This document shows positions 8,186 through 20,176 of a DNA stretch of 31,971 nt, piece by piece. The DNA is from a virus. The translations under genes were made by a program, and so were the position numbers. The stretch is from the IMG/VR virus record IMGVR_UViG_3300036814_000112, positions 1 through 31,971 of that record; one strand, given 5' to 3'. The notes beneath the pieces were generated by a model. That model did not search any database. It saw only the letters and a list, made by a program, of their open reading frames with translations, and was not told where the DNA came from. The stretch's first letter is position 1, and each line of letters opens with the position of its first letter.

Positions 8186-8211
8186 GGGGTGGGGGCTACG
8201 GCCCCTGCCCC
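8186..8211 (+). terminator. Very stable GC hairpin with UACG loop after the capsid gene
   Basis: GGGG (8186-8189) and GGGGC (8192-8196) pair with GCCCC (8201-8205) and CCCC (8208-8211), with a two-base internal mismatch. The loop TACG is closed by a C-G pair, giving the exceptionally stable C(UACG)G class of tetraloop. It begins 13 bases after the capsid stop. There is no T-run (ATTAG follows), so it may be a partial terminator or an RNA-stabilising 3' structure that sets capsid message dosage. Confidence 0.6.
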
Positions 8212-8225
8212 CTATTAGACCGATT

Positions 8226-8546
8226 ATGGCTAACCGACGCTTACTAGATTATGATCCTGTAACCAAGACCACGCAGTGGTTTCATTACGACGATGCTACT
8301 GGTGCGATGAGCCTTGAGACTGAGCAGGACGTTTCGGCGATTATTGAGGCTAATAAGGCTCACTTTAACCAGATCGACGAACGCACGGCCTGGAAGGGGG
8401 ACATTCACAGGGTCGCCCATATACCGATGAGTTTATATCACGGACTAGCTAAGATTTCAAATAACTTCAAAGATCAACGAGTTGTCAGGAAGTTCCTGAA
8501 TGATCCTGACAACAGGGTTTTTAGAACTAGACCAGGGAGGGTGTAG
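8226..8546 (+). CDS. Conserved small phage protein after the capsid gene (106 aa)
   Basis: The frame is open from an ATG at 8181, but that start would place the GC hairpin inside the coding region and add a proline/arginine-rich leader. ATG at 8226 gives the product MANRRLLDYDPVTKTTQWFH, which resembles a small family seen after capsid genes in other phages. No clear ribosome-binding site precedes either start. The protein is hydrophilic, with a basic C-terminus (NNFKDQRVVRKFLNDPDNR). A head-completion or decoration role is possible from position only. Its stop overlaps the next start. Confidence 0.75.
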   Translation: MANRRLLDYDPVTKTTQWFHYDDATGAMSLETEQDVSAIIEANKAHFNQIDERTAWKGDIHRVAHIPMSLYHGLAKISNNFKDQRVVRKFLNDPDNRVFRTRPGRV

Positions 8547-9178
8547 TGGCAATTACCACCTATGCGACATTGCAGACTGCTACGGCAAACTGGCTAGACA
8601 GGACCGACCTATCGGCCCGTATTCCAGAGTTCATTGAACTAGCTGAAGCGAACTTCAACCGTGGCGTTCGCTCGCCAGACATGATTGTCAAAAACGACTC
8701 CTTTTCCTTGTCATCACAGTACAACACGTTGCCGAGTGATACGCTAGAAATTATCAGGATAGTGGTAGACATTACACCTACCATTACGCTTGAGTATTTG
8801 ACGCCCGAAGAGATTTCGGAGAAGAGGCGCGACTTGGGTGGTACTGGCAAGCCGTATTATTTCACGGTGGTTGGCGGGTCCAGCAATCAGCTAGAAGTCC
8901 TGAAATCGCCCGACCAGGCGTATAATTCTTCGATTGTTTACTATACCCGAATCCCAGCACTAACCGATTCGGCTACCACAAACTGGTTACTTGACTCGCA
9001 TCCCGACATCTATTTATTCGGGGCGTTGGTGGAGGCGGAACCGTACTTAAAGAACGATGAGCGATTTCCCCTGTGGTCTGCGCGGCTTGAAAAAGCGCTT
9101 GGCGGCCTTCGGCTCCAAGGACAACGTGAGCTACATGGTGGATCTTCGCTTCGCATGAGAGCGAGGGTGCTGGGGTAA
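8546..9178 (+). CDS. Head-tail adaptor protein (SU10 adaptor-like)
   Basis: The adaptor ring joins the portal to the tail in podoviruses. The 210-residue product starts at GTG 8546, overlapping the preceding stop, with AGGGAGG at 8534-8540. It begins with YATLQTATANWLDRTDLSARIPEFIELAEANFNR (about residues 6-39; helices typical of adaptor proteins), then a beta-rich centre with YLTPEEISEKR. Its end has helices with HPDIYLFGALVEAEPYLKND. This order and length resemble the phage adaptor family found with SU10-type capsids. Position after capsid and before fibre and nozzle supports the call. Confidence 0.8.
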   Translation: MAITTYATLQTATANWLDRTDLSARIPEFIELAEANFNRGVRSPDMIVKNDSFSLSSQYNTLPSDTLEIIRIVVDITPTITLEYLTPEEISEKRRDLGGTGKPYYFTVVGGSSNQLEVLKSPDQAYNSSIVYYTRIPALTDSATTNWLLDSHPDIYLFGALVEAEPYLKNDERFPLWSARLEKALGGLRLQGQRELHGGSSLRMRARVLG

Positions 9179-9181
9179 ACT

Positions 9182-12118
9182 ATGGCTAATCCGACGACTA
9201 ACTTAGGTATGACCAAGCCCACCGTTGGTGGGTCTACGGATACTTGGGGTACTACACTAAACGCCAATGTTGTTGACGTGATTGATCTTATTTTCAGTAC
9301 GACTGGAACCGACGTCAAGATGTCAGACATTTCCTTTAACAGTATTAAGTTAGAAGAGACTGGGACTGGTACGGACTTTGTCGGAGTCAAGGCTCCCACG
9401 GCTGTATCAACCTCGTATACACTTACAATGCCAGCAGCAGTGCCATCTGCTAACCAAGTGCTATCTGCTTCTGATGGTAGCGGTACGATGGCTTGGACTA
9501 CGCCTGAAGTTGGTGACATTACAAGTGTAGTCGCTGGCGCTGGAATGACAGGTGGCGGTACTTCTGGAGCAGTCACACTGAATGTGATTGGGACAGCAGA
9601 CAAGGTCACGGTTTCGGCAGATGCGGTCACCATAGCCAGTACCTATGTAGGGCAAACGTCTATTACGACGCTAGGAACAGTGGCGACAGGCGTTTGGAAC
9701 GGAACGGCCATTGCTAATGCTAACCTGGCGAACTCATCAGTGAGCTACGGTGGAGTGTCGGTCGCACTAGGAGCATCTGATGCAACTCCAGCTTTTAACC
9801 TTAGTGATGCAACGGCCTATACGGGAGACTCTAGCTTGGTAACTGTTGGAACTGTAGGTACAGGAACATGGTCGGCTACTACAATAGCTGTCAACAAAGG
9901 TGGAACTGGCCTAACTAGCTATGCAGCAGGAGACATTCTTTATGCTAGTGGTGCAACAACTATAGCCAAACTAGCTAAAGGATCGGACACAGAAGTCTTA
10001 ACACTTGCTTCGGGAGTTCCTACTTGGGCAGCACCTACTGTTGGTGATATGACTGCTATAGTCGCAGGTGCTGGAATGACAGGAACGTCCTTGAGTGGCC
10101 CGATTCCTACGCTGAATGTGATCGGGACAGCAGACAAGATTACAGTCTCTGCGGATGCTGTCACGATAGCTAGTAGCTATGTCGGGCAGACCTCCATTAC
10201 GACTTTGGGAACTATTGCTACAGGAGTCTGGAATGGCACCGCTATAACTGGCGACTACATAGATGTGACCACATCACCACTCGCCAACACGAAAATCTGG
10301 ATTGGCGACTCTTCTGGAGATGCACAGGAATTTGCATTATCAGGCGATGTTACCATGACTGCTGGCGGTGCGATTACAGTTGCAGACAACGCAATAACAC
10401 TCGCCAAGCTGGAAGATGGTACGTCAGGCGACATCCTATATTATGCAGCTTCAGGTGTTCCAACTCGACTAGCCAAGGGTTCAGACACTGAAGTGTTGAC
10501 TCTTTCAAGTGGCCTACCCGTATGGTCAGCACCTACTGTCGGTGATATTACTGGAGTTACTGCTGGTACTGGATTATCAGGTGGTGGAACCTCTGGTACA
10601 GTCACATTGAACGTAGATGCCTCACAAACACAGATAACTTCTGTCGGAGCGTTAAACGCTGGATCAATTACTTCTGGATTTGGAGCTATTGATGTTGGTA
10701 GTTCCGCTCTGGCCGCTGGATCTGGCACATTCAGTAGTAATGTTTCAGTTACAGTTGCTGACAACTCTGCTGCCCTACAGTTGAAATGCACCGATGCGGA
10801 TGCTAGTGCTGGGCCACTGATATTATTGGACAGAGACACTGCCTCCCCAGCAGATGGCGATGCTATCGGTAGAATTTACAGCCAAGGACGCAATGATGCA
10901 GATCAACTCGTTACCTATTCACAGGTTACCACCAAATCCATAGACGTAACAGACGGCACAGAAGATGGCCAGATGCTTTTCGATATTATAGTGAATGGGG
11001 CAGTCACTACGGTTCTGAATTTGTACGGCCCAGAGATCGAAATGAACACTACGTTGGTGGATATGAACGCCAACCTAGATGTCAGTGGGACATCTACGCT
11101 GACAGGGAATGTGGCAGTTGGTGCTGATATTGTCTTGGGTGCAACCGACAAATTACGGCTAGACGGATCTGCTTCAGGAAATACTTATATAACAGAAGCA
11201 TCAGCCGATAATGTTCAAATCTTTACTGGTGGGGCATCTCGCTTCGGTGTTTTCGACTCAGGCATATTTATCCCTGCTACGGCTAAAATATACCTAGATA
11301 ATGGTGGAAACACCTATATCTACGAATCAGCAGGAGATACTATTGACTTGGTAGCTGGTGGCACTACATCACAATCGGTGACTGCCACTGGTACGAGTTT
11401 CAACGATCTTGCTATCACCAACGTGGGAAACATAGCTCTCGACAGCGTTTCCTCAGACGGAGCTACAGCACCATGGTTCACGGGTACAGGAAGTGGTGGG
11501 GCAACAGAGCTTGCTGACAATGTGACCAACGCTGGTCTATTCGTAAAGAGTACCTATGGCAGTAGTGCTGGGCTGGCAATCGGAACTACTAGTGGTTCTG
11601 GCACATATCTGCAGGGTGGTTTTAGTGATGGAAGTGGTACAAAGGAACTCTACCTTCAACCTTATGGGAATCAGGTTATCGTCACGGGTGCCTTGTCCAA
11701 GGGATCTGGATCTTTCAGGATTCCCCACCCACTACCCGACAAGAAAAATACGCACGATCTAGTCCACTCATTTGTTGAGGGTCCAAGGGCAGATCTGATT
11801 TATAGAGGTTCTGTAGCTCTTTCTGGTGGAAGTGCCAGTATAGACCTAGATGCAGAGGTCGGAATGACGGACGGAACTTGGGAGTTGTTATGCCGTGATC
11901 CACAGGTGTTTCTGCAGAACGAATCTGGCTGGTCAGCACTGAAAGGATCAGTGTCAGGTTCAACTCTGATCATCAACTGCAAGGACACAACTAGCAGTGA
12001 TACAATTAGCTGGATGGTAGTTGCAGAAAGACAGGACGAACACATGAAAGATGCTGGCACTGATTGGACAGATGAAGATGGCCGTCCAATTCTTGAACCA
12101 CTGAAGCGAACTGGTTGA
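9182..12118 (+). CDS. Repeat-rich tail fibre / tail structural protein
   Basis: The 978-residue product is rich in Gly, Ser, Thr and Ala and low in Lys and Arg. It begins MANPTTNLGMTKPTVGGSTDTWGTTLNANVVDVID, a common start of phage fibre proteins. A 43-residue unit starting VIGTADK occurs at about residues 135 and 313 with only three substitutions. Smaller units (LAKGSDTEVLTL, VGDITxVxAGxGMTGGGTSG) also recur, as in beta-solenoid shafts. Residues 844-978 start SFRIPHPLP and include LVHSFVEGPRADLIYRG, a C-terminal module seen at the ends of other fibre-like proteins. It likely binds the host surface as a trimer. Fibre is the best call; a spike or tail appendage of another kind is possible. Confidence 0.82.
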   Translation: MANPTTNLGMTKPTVGGSTDTWGTTLNANVVDVIDLIFSTTGTDVKMSDISFNSIKLEETGTGTDFVGVKAPTAVSTSYTLTMPAAVPSANQVLSASDGSGTMAWTTPEVGDITSVVAGAGMTGGGTSGAVTLNVIGTADKVTVSADAVTIASTYVGQTSITTLGTVATGVWNGTAIANANLANSSVSYGGVSVALGASDATPAFNLSDATAYTGDSSLVTVGTVGTGTWSATTIAVNKGGTGLTSYAAGDILYASGATTIAKLAKGSDTEVLTLASGVPTWAAPTVGDMTAIVAGAGMTGTSLSGPIPTLNVIGTADKITVSADAVTIASSYVGQTSITTLGTIATGVWNGTAITGDYIDVTTSPLANTKIWIGDSSGDAQEFALSGDVTMTAGGAITVADNAITLAKLEDGTSGDILYYAASGVPTRLAKGSDTEVLTLSSGLPVWSAPTVGDITGVTAGTGLSGGGTSGTVTLNVDASQTQITSVGALNAGSITSGFGAIDVGSSALAAGSGTFSSNVSVTVADNSAALQLKCTDADASAGPLILLDRDTASPADGDAIGRIYSQGRNDADQLVTYSQVTTKSIDVTDGTEDGQMLFDIIVNGAVTTVLNLYGPEIEMNTTLVDMNANLDVSGTSTLTGNVAVGADIVLGATDKLRLDGSASGNTYITEASADNVQIFTGGASRFGVFDSGIFIPATAKIYLDNGGNTYIYESAGDTIDLVAGGTTSQSVTATGTSFNDLAITNVGNIALDSVSSDGATAPWFTGTGSGGATELADNVTNAGLFVKSTYGSSAGLAIGTTSGSGTYLQGGFSDGSGTKELYLQPYGNQVIVTGALSKGSGSFRIPHPLPDKKNTHDLVHSFVEGPRADLIYRGSVALSGGSASIDLDAEVGMTDGTWELLCRDPQVFLQNESGWSALKGSVSGSTLIINCKDTTSSDTISWMVVAERQDEHMKDAGTDWTDEDGRPILEPLKRTG
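9584..10246 (+). repeat. Diverged 129-bp coding duplication in the fibre gene
   Basis: The unit beginning at 9584 and the one beginning at 10118 encode the same 43-residue segment (40 of 43 residues identical). Many third codon positions differ, so the duplication is old and held at protein level. The interval also contains smaller shared units. Confidence 0.7.
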
Positions 12119-12120
12119 AA

Positions 12121-12342
12121 ATGGAAGCTGAGATGATGAATTTAGTATCTCTGCTCGCTATACCAGCCGCAGCAGGGGCCGCCTATGGCGGAGTTAAAGC
12201 TGGACTAAATGGAACTCGCGAGACGTTGGCCCAGATGGAGCGAATCGTATCGCGACTTGACGAAAAGGTAGATACGCATGGGGAAAGAATTAGCAGAACC
12301 GAAGTCGAAATTGCACACCTCAAGTCGCGGACCCGTGATTGA
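12121..12342 (+). CDS. Small membrane-anchored coiled-coil protein (73 aa)
   Basis: A TTG at 12115 overlaps the fibre stop, but the ATG at 12121 two codons later is a better start; ATGs at 12133 and 12136 are also possible. The product has a hydrophobic N-terminal segment (LVSLLAIPAAAGAAYGGVKAGL, about residues 8-29) followed by a heptad-like charged helix (TLAQMERIVSRLDEKVDTHGERISRTEVEIAHL). This architecture resembles small phage membrane proteins of the XhlA-like kind, which may assist lysis or anchoring, though here it lies among tail genes. No firm family assignment. Confidence 0.65.
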   Translation: MEAEMMNLVSLLAIPAAAGAAYGGVKAGLNGTRETLAQMERIVSRLDEKVDTHGERISRTEVEIAHLKSRTRD

Positions 12343-12598
12343 GGGTGCTGACCTCGGAAGTGGGGTCACGTCGGGCAGTAGCAACGGTGCAGTTATTTTA
12401 GATGACCGACTGCCACTGAATTTGGAGCAAACCGTAAACCTTCGGAATCTTTATCAGGCTAGAAAGGAGATAGAGGAAAGGATCGGGCTTGCAGAGCAAA
12501 TGGTTGGAATAAATGGCCGCGAAATTATCGGGGGCCACCTGGGCGATGACAACCCGCACTTGATGCTAAAGCCAGCAATCGTTAGCGCAACAAGCTAA
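12278..12598 (+). CDS. Hypothetical protein before the nozzle-like gene (106 aa)
   Basis: The frame starts with an ATG at 12278 inside the previous gene (65-bp overlap). A GTG at 12332 would cut the overlap to 11 bp and remove 18 residues; neither start has a strong ribosome-binding site. The C-terminal half is the more ordered part, with a helix LEQTVNLRNLYQARKEIEER and the segment GINGREIIGGHLGDDNPHL. Its TAA stop overlaps the next ATG (TAATG), so it belongs to the virion gene run. No family recognised; likely a small virion or assembly protein by position. Confidence 0.6.
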   Translation: MGKELAEPKSKLHTSSRGPVIEGADLGSGVTSGSSNGAVILDDRLPLNLEQTVNLRNLYQARKEIEERIGLAEQMVGINGREIIGGHLGDDNPHLMLKPAIVSATS

Positions 12599-14142
12599 TG
12601 GCTTCAGCGCAATACGTCCCGCTAAGATTCCAGCCAGGTGTGTGGAAGAATGGTACTTTGTACCAAGCACAGGAACGGTGGTATGACGCCGATCTTATGC
12701 GATGGAGCGTAGGTGCGCTTGGCCCTATGGGTGGATGGAGGACGTGGGGCGACTCAACAACTGCCGTCACGGGAGTTCCGAGGACGGCACTTCCTTGGAT
12801 GGACAACCAGTTCAGGCGGTGGATGGCGGTTGGCACTGCTGCAAAGCTCTATATGTACTCATTCAATGCGACCCTGTCGGACATCACCCCTACTGGTTTT
12901 ACAGCAGGGCGTACAGATGCCGATCCAAATATTGGGTACGGAAATTCTATATATGGAAAGTCTACATATGGAAATTCACGTCCCGACCTGGGCATACCTG
13001 AACCAGCAACAATCTGGAGCATGGACCTATGGGGGGAAGACCTAGTGGGATGCACCCCAGATGATGGAGATGTGTATCAGTGGGACGCTAGTGGGGGAAG
13101 CCCCGAAGGCACAAAAGCTGTCAGAATAACCAATTCACCTCAATACGCTATCGCGACTGCTGTTACCAGTGAACGCATTCAGATGGTGTTCGGAGGAACT
13201 AGCTCTGGTGGAGCAGAGGCTACTCGCGACAGGCGGAAGGTCTTTTGGTCCGACTCTGAGGACAATACAGATTGGACAGCCTCGGCCACCAATCAGGCAG
13301 GGGACCATATTCTTGACACCGAAGGCGACTTGCTCGGCGCGGTAAAGGTGCGAGATCAGTTATTAGTCTTTACGACGATTGACGCCCACACAGCAACATA
13401 TGTTGGGTTACCCTATGTCTACTCCTTCGACCGCGTAGGGCAAGCGTGTGGCCCAGTAAGTGTCAACGCAGTGGCAGTAGCGGGGCCAACGGCATACTGG
13501 ATGGGTCGATCCGCACAAGGTTTCTTTATGTATGATGGGTATGTGCGATCAATTCCATGTGATGTTGAAAGTTTTTTGGTTACCAATATCAATCAAGCCC
13601 AGGCGTCAAAGGTCGTGGCTTGGCACAACACGCTTTTCAATGAAATCGTTTGGTTCTATCCAGGCGATACAATAGAAGTAGACGCTTATATCAGCTACAA
13701 CTATCTTGAAAAACACTGGTCTGTAGGGACGATGGCTAGGACAGCGGTAATGAGCCGTGGAATCTTTTTACATCCGATCCTCTTTGATTCATCAGGTAAC
13801 CCCTACGAACATGAAGTTGGGAATACCTACGCCGACGTGGGCCAAGCGGCAAAGGTTCCATATGTAGAATCTGGGCCAATTCAGCTTGGCGATGGGGATA
13901 GAATTTTATCAGCTACGTCACTGATCCCAGATGTTACGGCTCTGGGCGATATTACGACGACTTTCTATACTAGAATGTACCCGACTGACTCTGACACAAC
14001 GCATGGCCCATATACAATGGCTGCACCGACTTCCGTGAGATTTACGGGTAGGACGTGTAGGATGAAGTGTACTAGCGCGTCTTCTGACGCATGGAACGTG
14101 GGTGTTCCACGTCTTGAATTACAGCCTGGGGGACGACGATGA
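12598..14142 (+). CDS. Tail nozzle-like structural protein
   Basis: The 514-residue product is beta-rich with many Trp, Gly and Asp residues. It opens with VPLRFQPGVWKNGTLYQAQ and RWYDADLMRWSVGALGPMGGW, a pattern common in a family of podovirus tail proteins. A short YGN-S-IYGKSTYGNS repeat lies at about residues 114-126. Recurring Trp/Gly blades suggest a beta-propeller such as P22 gp10 or T7 gp12, which form the tail nozzle or tube below the adaptor. The start overlaps the preceding stop as TAATG, and its stop overlaps the next start as ATGA. Structural role is likely; the exact homologue is inferred. Confidence 0.75.
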   Translation: MASAQYVPLRFQPGVWKNGTLYQAQERWYDADLMRWSVGALGPMGGWRTWGDSTTAVTGVPRTALPWMDNQFRRWMAVGTAAKLYMYSFNATLSDITPTGFTAGRTDADPNIGYGNSIYGKSTYGNSRPDLGIPEPATIWSMDLWGEDLVGCTPDDGDVYQWDASGGSPEGTKAVRITNSPQYAIATAVTSERIQMVFGGTSSGGAEATRDRRKVFWSDSEDNTDWTASATNQAGDHILDTEGDLLGAVKVRDQLLVFTTIDAHTATYVGLPYVYSFDRVGQACGPVSVNAVAVAGPTAYWMGRSAQGFFMYDGYVRSIPCDVESFLVTNINQAQASKVVAWHNTLFNEIVWFYPGDTIEVDAYISYNYLEKHWSVGTMARTAVMSRGIFLHPILFDSSGNPYEHEVGNTYADVGQAAKVPYVESGPIQLGDGDRILSATSLIPDVTALGDITTTFYTRMYPTDSDTTHGPYTMAAPTSVRFTGRTCRMKCTSASSDAWNVGVPRLELQPGGRR

Positions 14143-14381
14143 GTGTTAGTGGTCCGACAGGTGGGCGGCGGTTGCGCTTGGCAGAACCGCGAGATGAATA
14201 CAGTCGGGAATCAATGATATTTGCGAATGTCGCTCTAGAAAGGGCCGATAGGAGCAATTTTAAGCATTTTGAAGACGTAGACTTGGCGAATAAAGAGCGA
14301 TTAATCCTAGTAAGCGCAAATGGGACGAGATACAGCGTAACAGTTTCAGATGCTGGCGTTTTGGGGACAACAGCCATATGA
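14139..14381 (+). CDS. Small conserved virion-operon protein (80 aa)
   Basis: It starts at an ATGA overlap with the nozzle-like gene and its stop overlaps the next start. The N-terminus is basic and Gly-rich (GPTGGRRLRLAEPRDEY); the C-terminus RLILVSANGTRYSVTVSDAGVLGT looks like a small beta structure. No enzyme motif, signal or membrane segment is present. Small proteins ending in a similar beta motif recur in podovirus tail operons, but I cannot assign a function. Confidence 0.7.
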   Translation: MSVSGPTGGRRLRLAEPRDEYSRESMIFANVALERADRSNFKHFEDVDLANKERLILVSANGTRYSVTVSDAGVLGTTAI

Positions 14382-14779
14382 ATTTGACAAAATTAAATGG
14401 ATTTACAGAAGCGTGGGAGAAAAATAGGGACTACATGGTCACCGCGCTGGAGAAAAGCGGCGATGAATATGATGTAGACGACTTGCTGAACCTAATAAAG
14501 GAAGATCAGGCGATTTTCTATCCCGTTAAGAATGGGGCAGCAGTATTTCGAGTGGCCGTATACCCGAAAAAACGGAATCTTCTTCTTTGGCTGATCGGTG
14601 GAGAAGTGGGGGAAGGGGTCGCAAAACTTGACGCAGTGATGGAAGCGGCAGAGCTTTTGGCGGAAAAGTATGGCTGCGATGGCATTGAATGCACGGGAAG
14701 AAAGGTGTACGAACGGGTGCTAAAACCTTATGGTTATAAGCACGTTGGCGTGGTACTAAAAAAAGACATAGGAGGCTAA
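14378..14779 (+). CDS. GNAT-like phage protein (T7 gp13-like)
   Basis: The 133 residues have the shape of a reduced GNAT acetyltransferase fold. A central strand reads AAVFRVAVYPKKRNLLLWLIGGE (about residues 50-72), a helix has AVMEAAELLAEKYGCDGIE (about 82-100), and the C-terminus has GRKVYERVLKPYGYKHVGVVL, typical of phage GNAT-like (DUF2833-type) proteins. In T7 the matching protein, gp13, is needed for virion assembly and lies just before the internal core proteins, as here. Acetyltransferase activity is uncertain because the usual acetyl-CoA loop is not evident. The start overlaps the previous stop. Confidence 0.75.
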   Translation: MNLTKLNGFTEAWEKNRDYMVTALEKSGDEYDVDDLLNLIKEDQAIFYPVKNGAAVFRVAVYPKKRNLLLWLIGGEVGEGVAKLDAVMEAAELLAEKYGCDGIECTGRKVYERVLKPYGYKHVGVVLKKDIGG

Positions 14780-14780
14780 G

Positions 14781-18280
<3,500 letters not shown>

Positions 18281-18281
<1 letters not shown>

Positions 18282-20176
18282 TGGTGTACAACCCAGCAGA
18301 ACAGTGGAGACAGGGGCTGTTGAATCGAAATAGAGGCCAAAACTTGCTTGGAATGAATCTTCCAGCGGGACGCAATACCCTGATAGCTGGAGGCAATAGT
18401 AAGATGGGGCCAAACAGTTCTGCTATAAATGCGGCGGGTAATTTTACCAATAGAATCGGAGCGCCCCAGCGCACCCCTCGACGCAGTGTCCAGAATATAT
18501 TCCAACAACCCCGTGGTGTATCTGATATAACAAGACGCCTAAGTAGCGTCGGGGGTATGCCGCAACCTGATCCGCGTACAAGCAGTGACGCCCTGGGTCT
18601 ACCAGGTGTACCAGGTGTACCAGGTGTACCAGGTGTCGCCGAAAACATAAACCAACTCGCGGGCGGTATAGGTCGTAAGATTGGAGGGGAACAGTCAGCA
18701 GTGGACAACCTCCCCGCTGTAGCCGAAGAAGGCCCACAGAATATACTGGGTAAGGTTGGCGGATTCTTCAAGCGCCCAGGTATGGGCCAGAGCTTGATGA
18801 CCGCTGGTGCTGCAATGATGAAGGGACGCGATGCACAAGGAAATGCCATCACGGACCCATTTTCCTCCCTTGGTTTTGGGCTAGAAGCGGGACTAGCAAA
18901 ACATCAAGCCATCAAAGAAGACCGAAGGATTCAAGACGACAGGGCGCAAGATGCAGCCGACAGGAAAATAGCGATTGAGTCTACAGAATTTTTAATGGAA
19001 GGCAGATCGAAGGAAGAGCAAGCTGCGATTAAGGCCATTATAGCAACTGGCGACTATAAAGACGCGGTGACTATGGCAGAAACGTATGCGGACGAATCCA
19101 GATTGAGTGAGGCGTTTGATCTGCTTGGCGGTCAGTATATAACGGACGCAAATGAATATGAGTTGATTAAGGCGCTGAATCCGACAGAACGTCACGCATG
19201 GTTGCTGAACTTCAATGAAAGCGAAAAGGGTGCTGCTTCAAGGGCTGCGGCCTTACAAGAAATACGCCCAGAGTTGTCTGAAGAGGATGCCAAGTTGATT
19301 GGCAATAACAAAGAGGCTACAGATAGAATCCTTCAGCGGCCTAGCGGTATGCACATCTTCACAGATGGTAGGGGCCAAGGCCATATCATCAACCTGGACG
19401 CACCAGAAGGCGATAGGCTAGGAGAAGGCCCAATCGGTTCTGCTCGGATTGATTTAAGTCGAGAGCAACTTGACCAACAAATAAAGGAAGCAAACCTTTC
19501 GGGAATTGAGGATATGTTCTCAAGCATTCAAGACTCGTACCACGCATTAGTTCCACAATTCTATGGATTGCAGGACTATGAGAAGGCGATTGACATCCTA
19601 GATAGAACAGTTGAAGAATGGGCAGCAGATCCAGATAAGGGAGAGCCGTTTGTAGGTGTTCTTTCAGACCTCCAAACAGGTGTAGCGAGGTTCTGGGGTA
19701 GCGATAGGGCGGCTACTACAGAAGAACTAGATAATATCTTACTAAAACTTGGTATAGGGAATCTTTCAAACTTCAAGGGTGCAATAAGTGAGAAAGAGAT
19801 GGAACAAGCGTTGCGGGCTGCTGGCACCTTGAAAGAGCTACAGGTTGCCTTGCGGGATATTCTAGGCACTGCGGTTGAGAGACAAGTCAGCGAAATGGAA
19901 GACCATAACGTGAATGTCTTGAGATTGGAGGAAAATGGTATTCAAGATTGGGATTACTGGCAAGTTGATGCAGGGAGGTTGATCCAAATGAAAGATACGG
20001 CTGATCGGTTGGTAGATTCCGAAGACATAAACTTTGGTCTGACAGATACGAGCATCGAGTCGGTAAACCAGGAAACCAGAGAACGGAATGCGGAGCTTGA
20101 TGAGGTGGGGATGAACGAGACGCTACGGCGGCAAAGAGATTCTGCTAATAGCTTAGTGAACCCAGGAGGAGGGTGA
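18281..20176 (+). CDS. Large internal/ejection-type virion protein (631 aa)
   Basis: It begins at TAATG, overlapping the stop of the previous gene. The N-terminal 170 residues are low-complexity, with a short collagen-like stretch (Gly at every third place, residues 106-119). The rest is charged and helical. A conserved-looking block around residues 480-540 contains LDNILLKLGIGNLSNFKGAISEKEME, which I associate with large structural proteins of podoviruses. There is no signal peptide or membrane helix. As the second of three big proteins after the gp13-like gene it matches the location of T7 gp15 or P22-type ejection proteins. A virion role is likely; the ejection role is inferred from order. 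Confidence 0.75.
18600..18635 (+). repeat. Four exact 9-bp repeats (TACCAGGTG)
   Basis: Four tandem exact copies encode a GVPGVPGVPGV run inside the 631-residue virion protein. The run keeps Gly at every third residue, as in collagen-like triplets, but is only about five triplets long. Confidence 0.85.

Noticed and set aside
9010-11529. Long antisense frames inside the fibre gene
   Set aside because: Low-complexity Val/Pro/Ser/Thr shadows of the Thr/Gly-rich sense strand; no starts with binding sites.
12278-12342. Programmed frameshift joining the two overlapping small genes (GGGAAAG at 12281-12287)
   Set aside because: The heptamer is not in the needed frame relative to the upstream gene.
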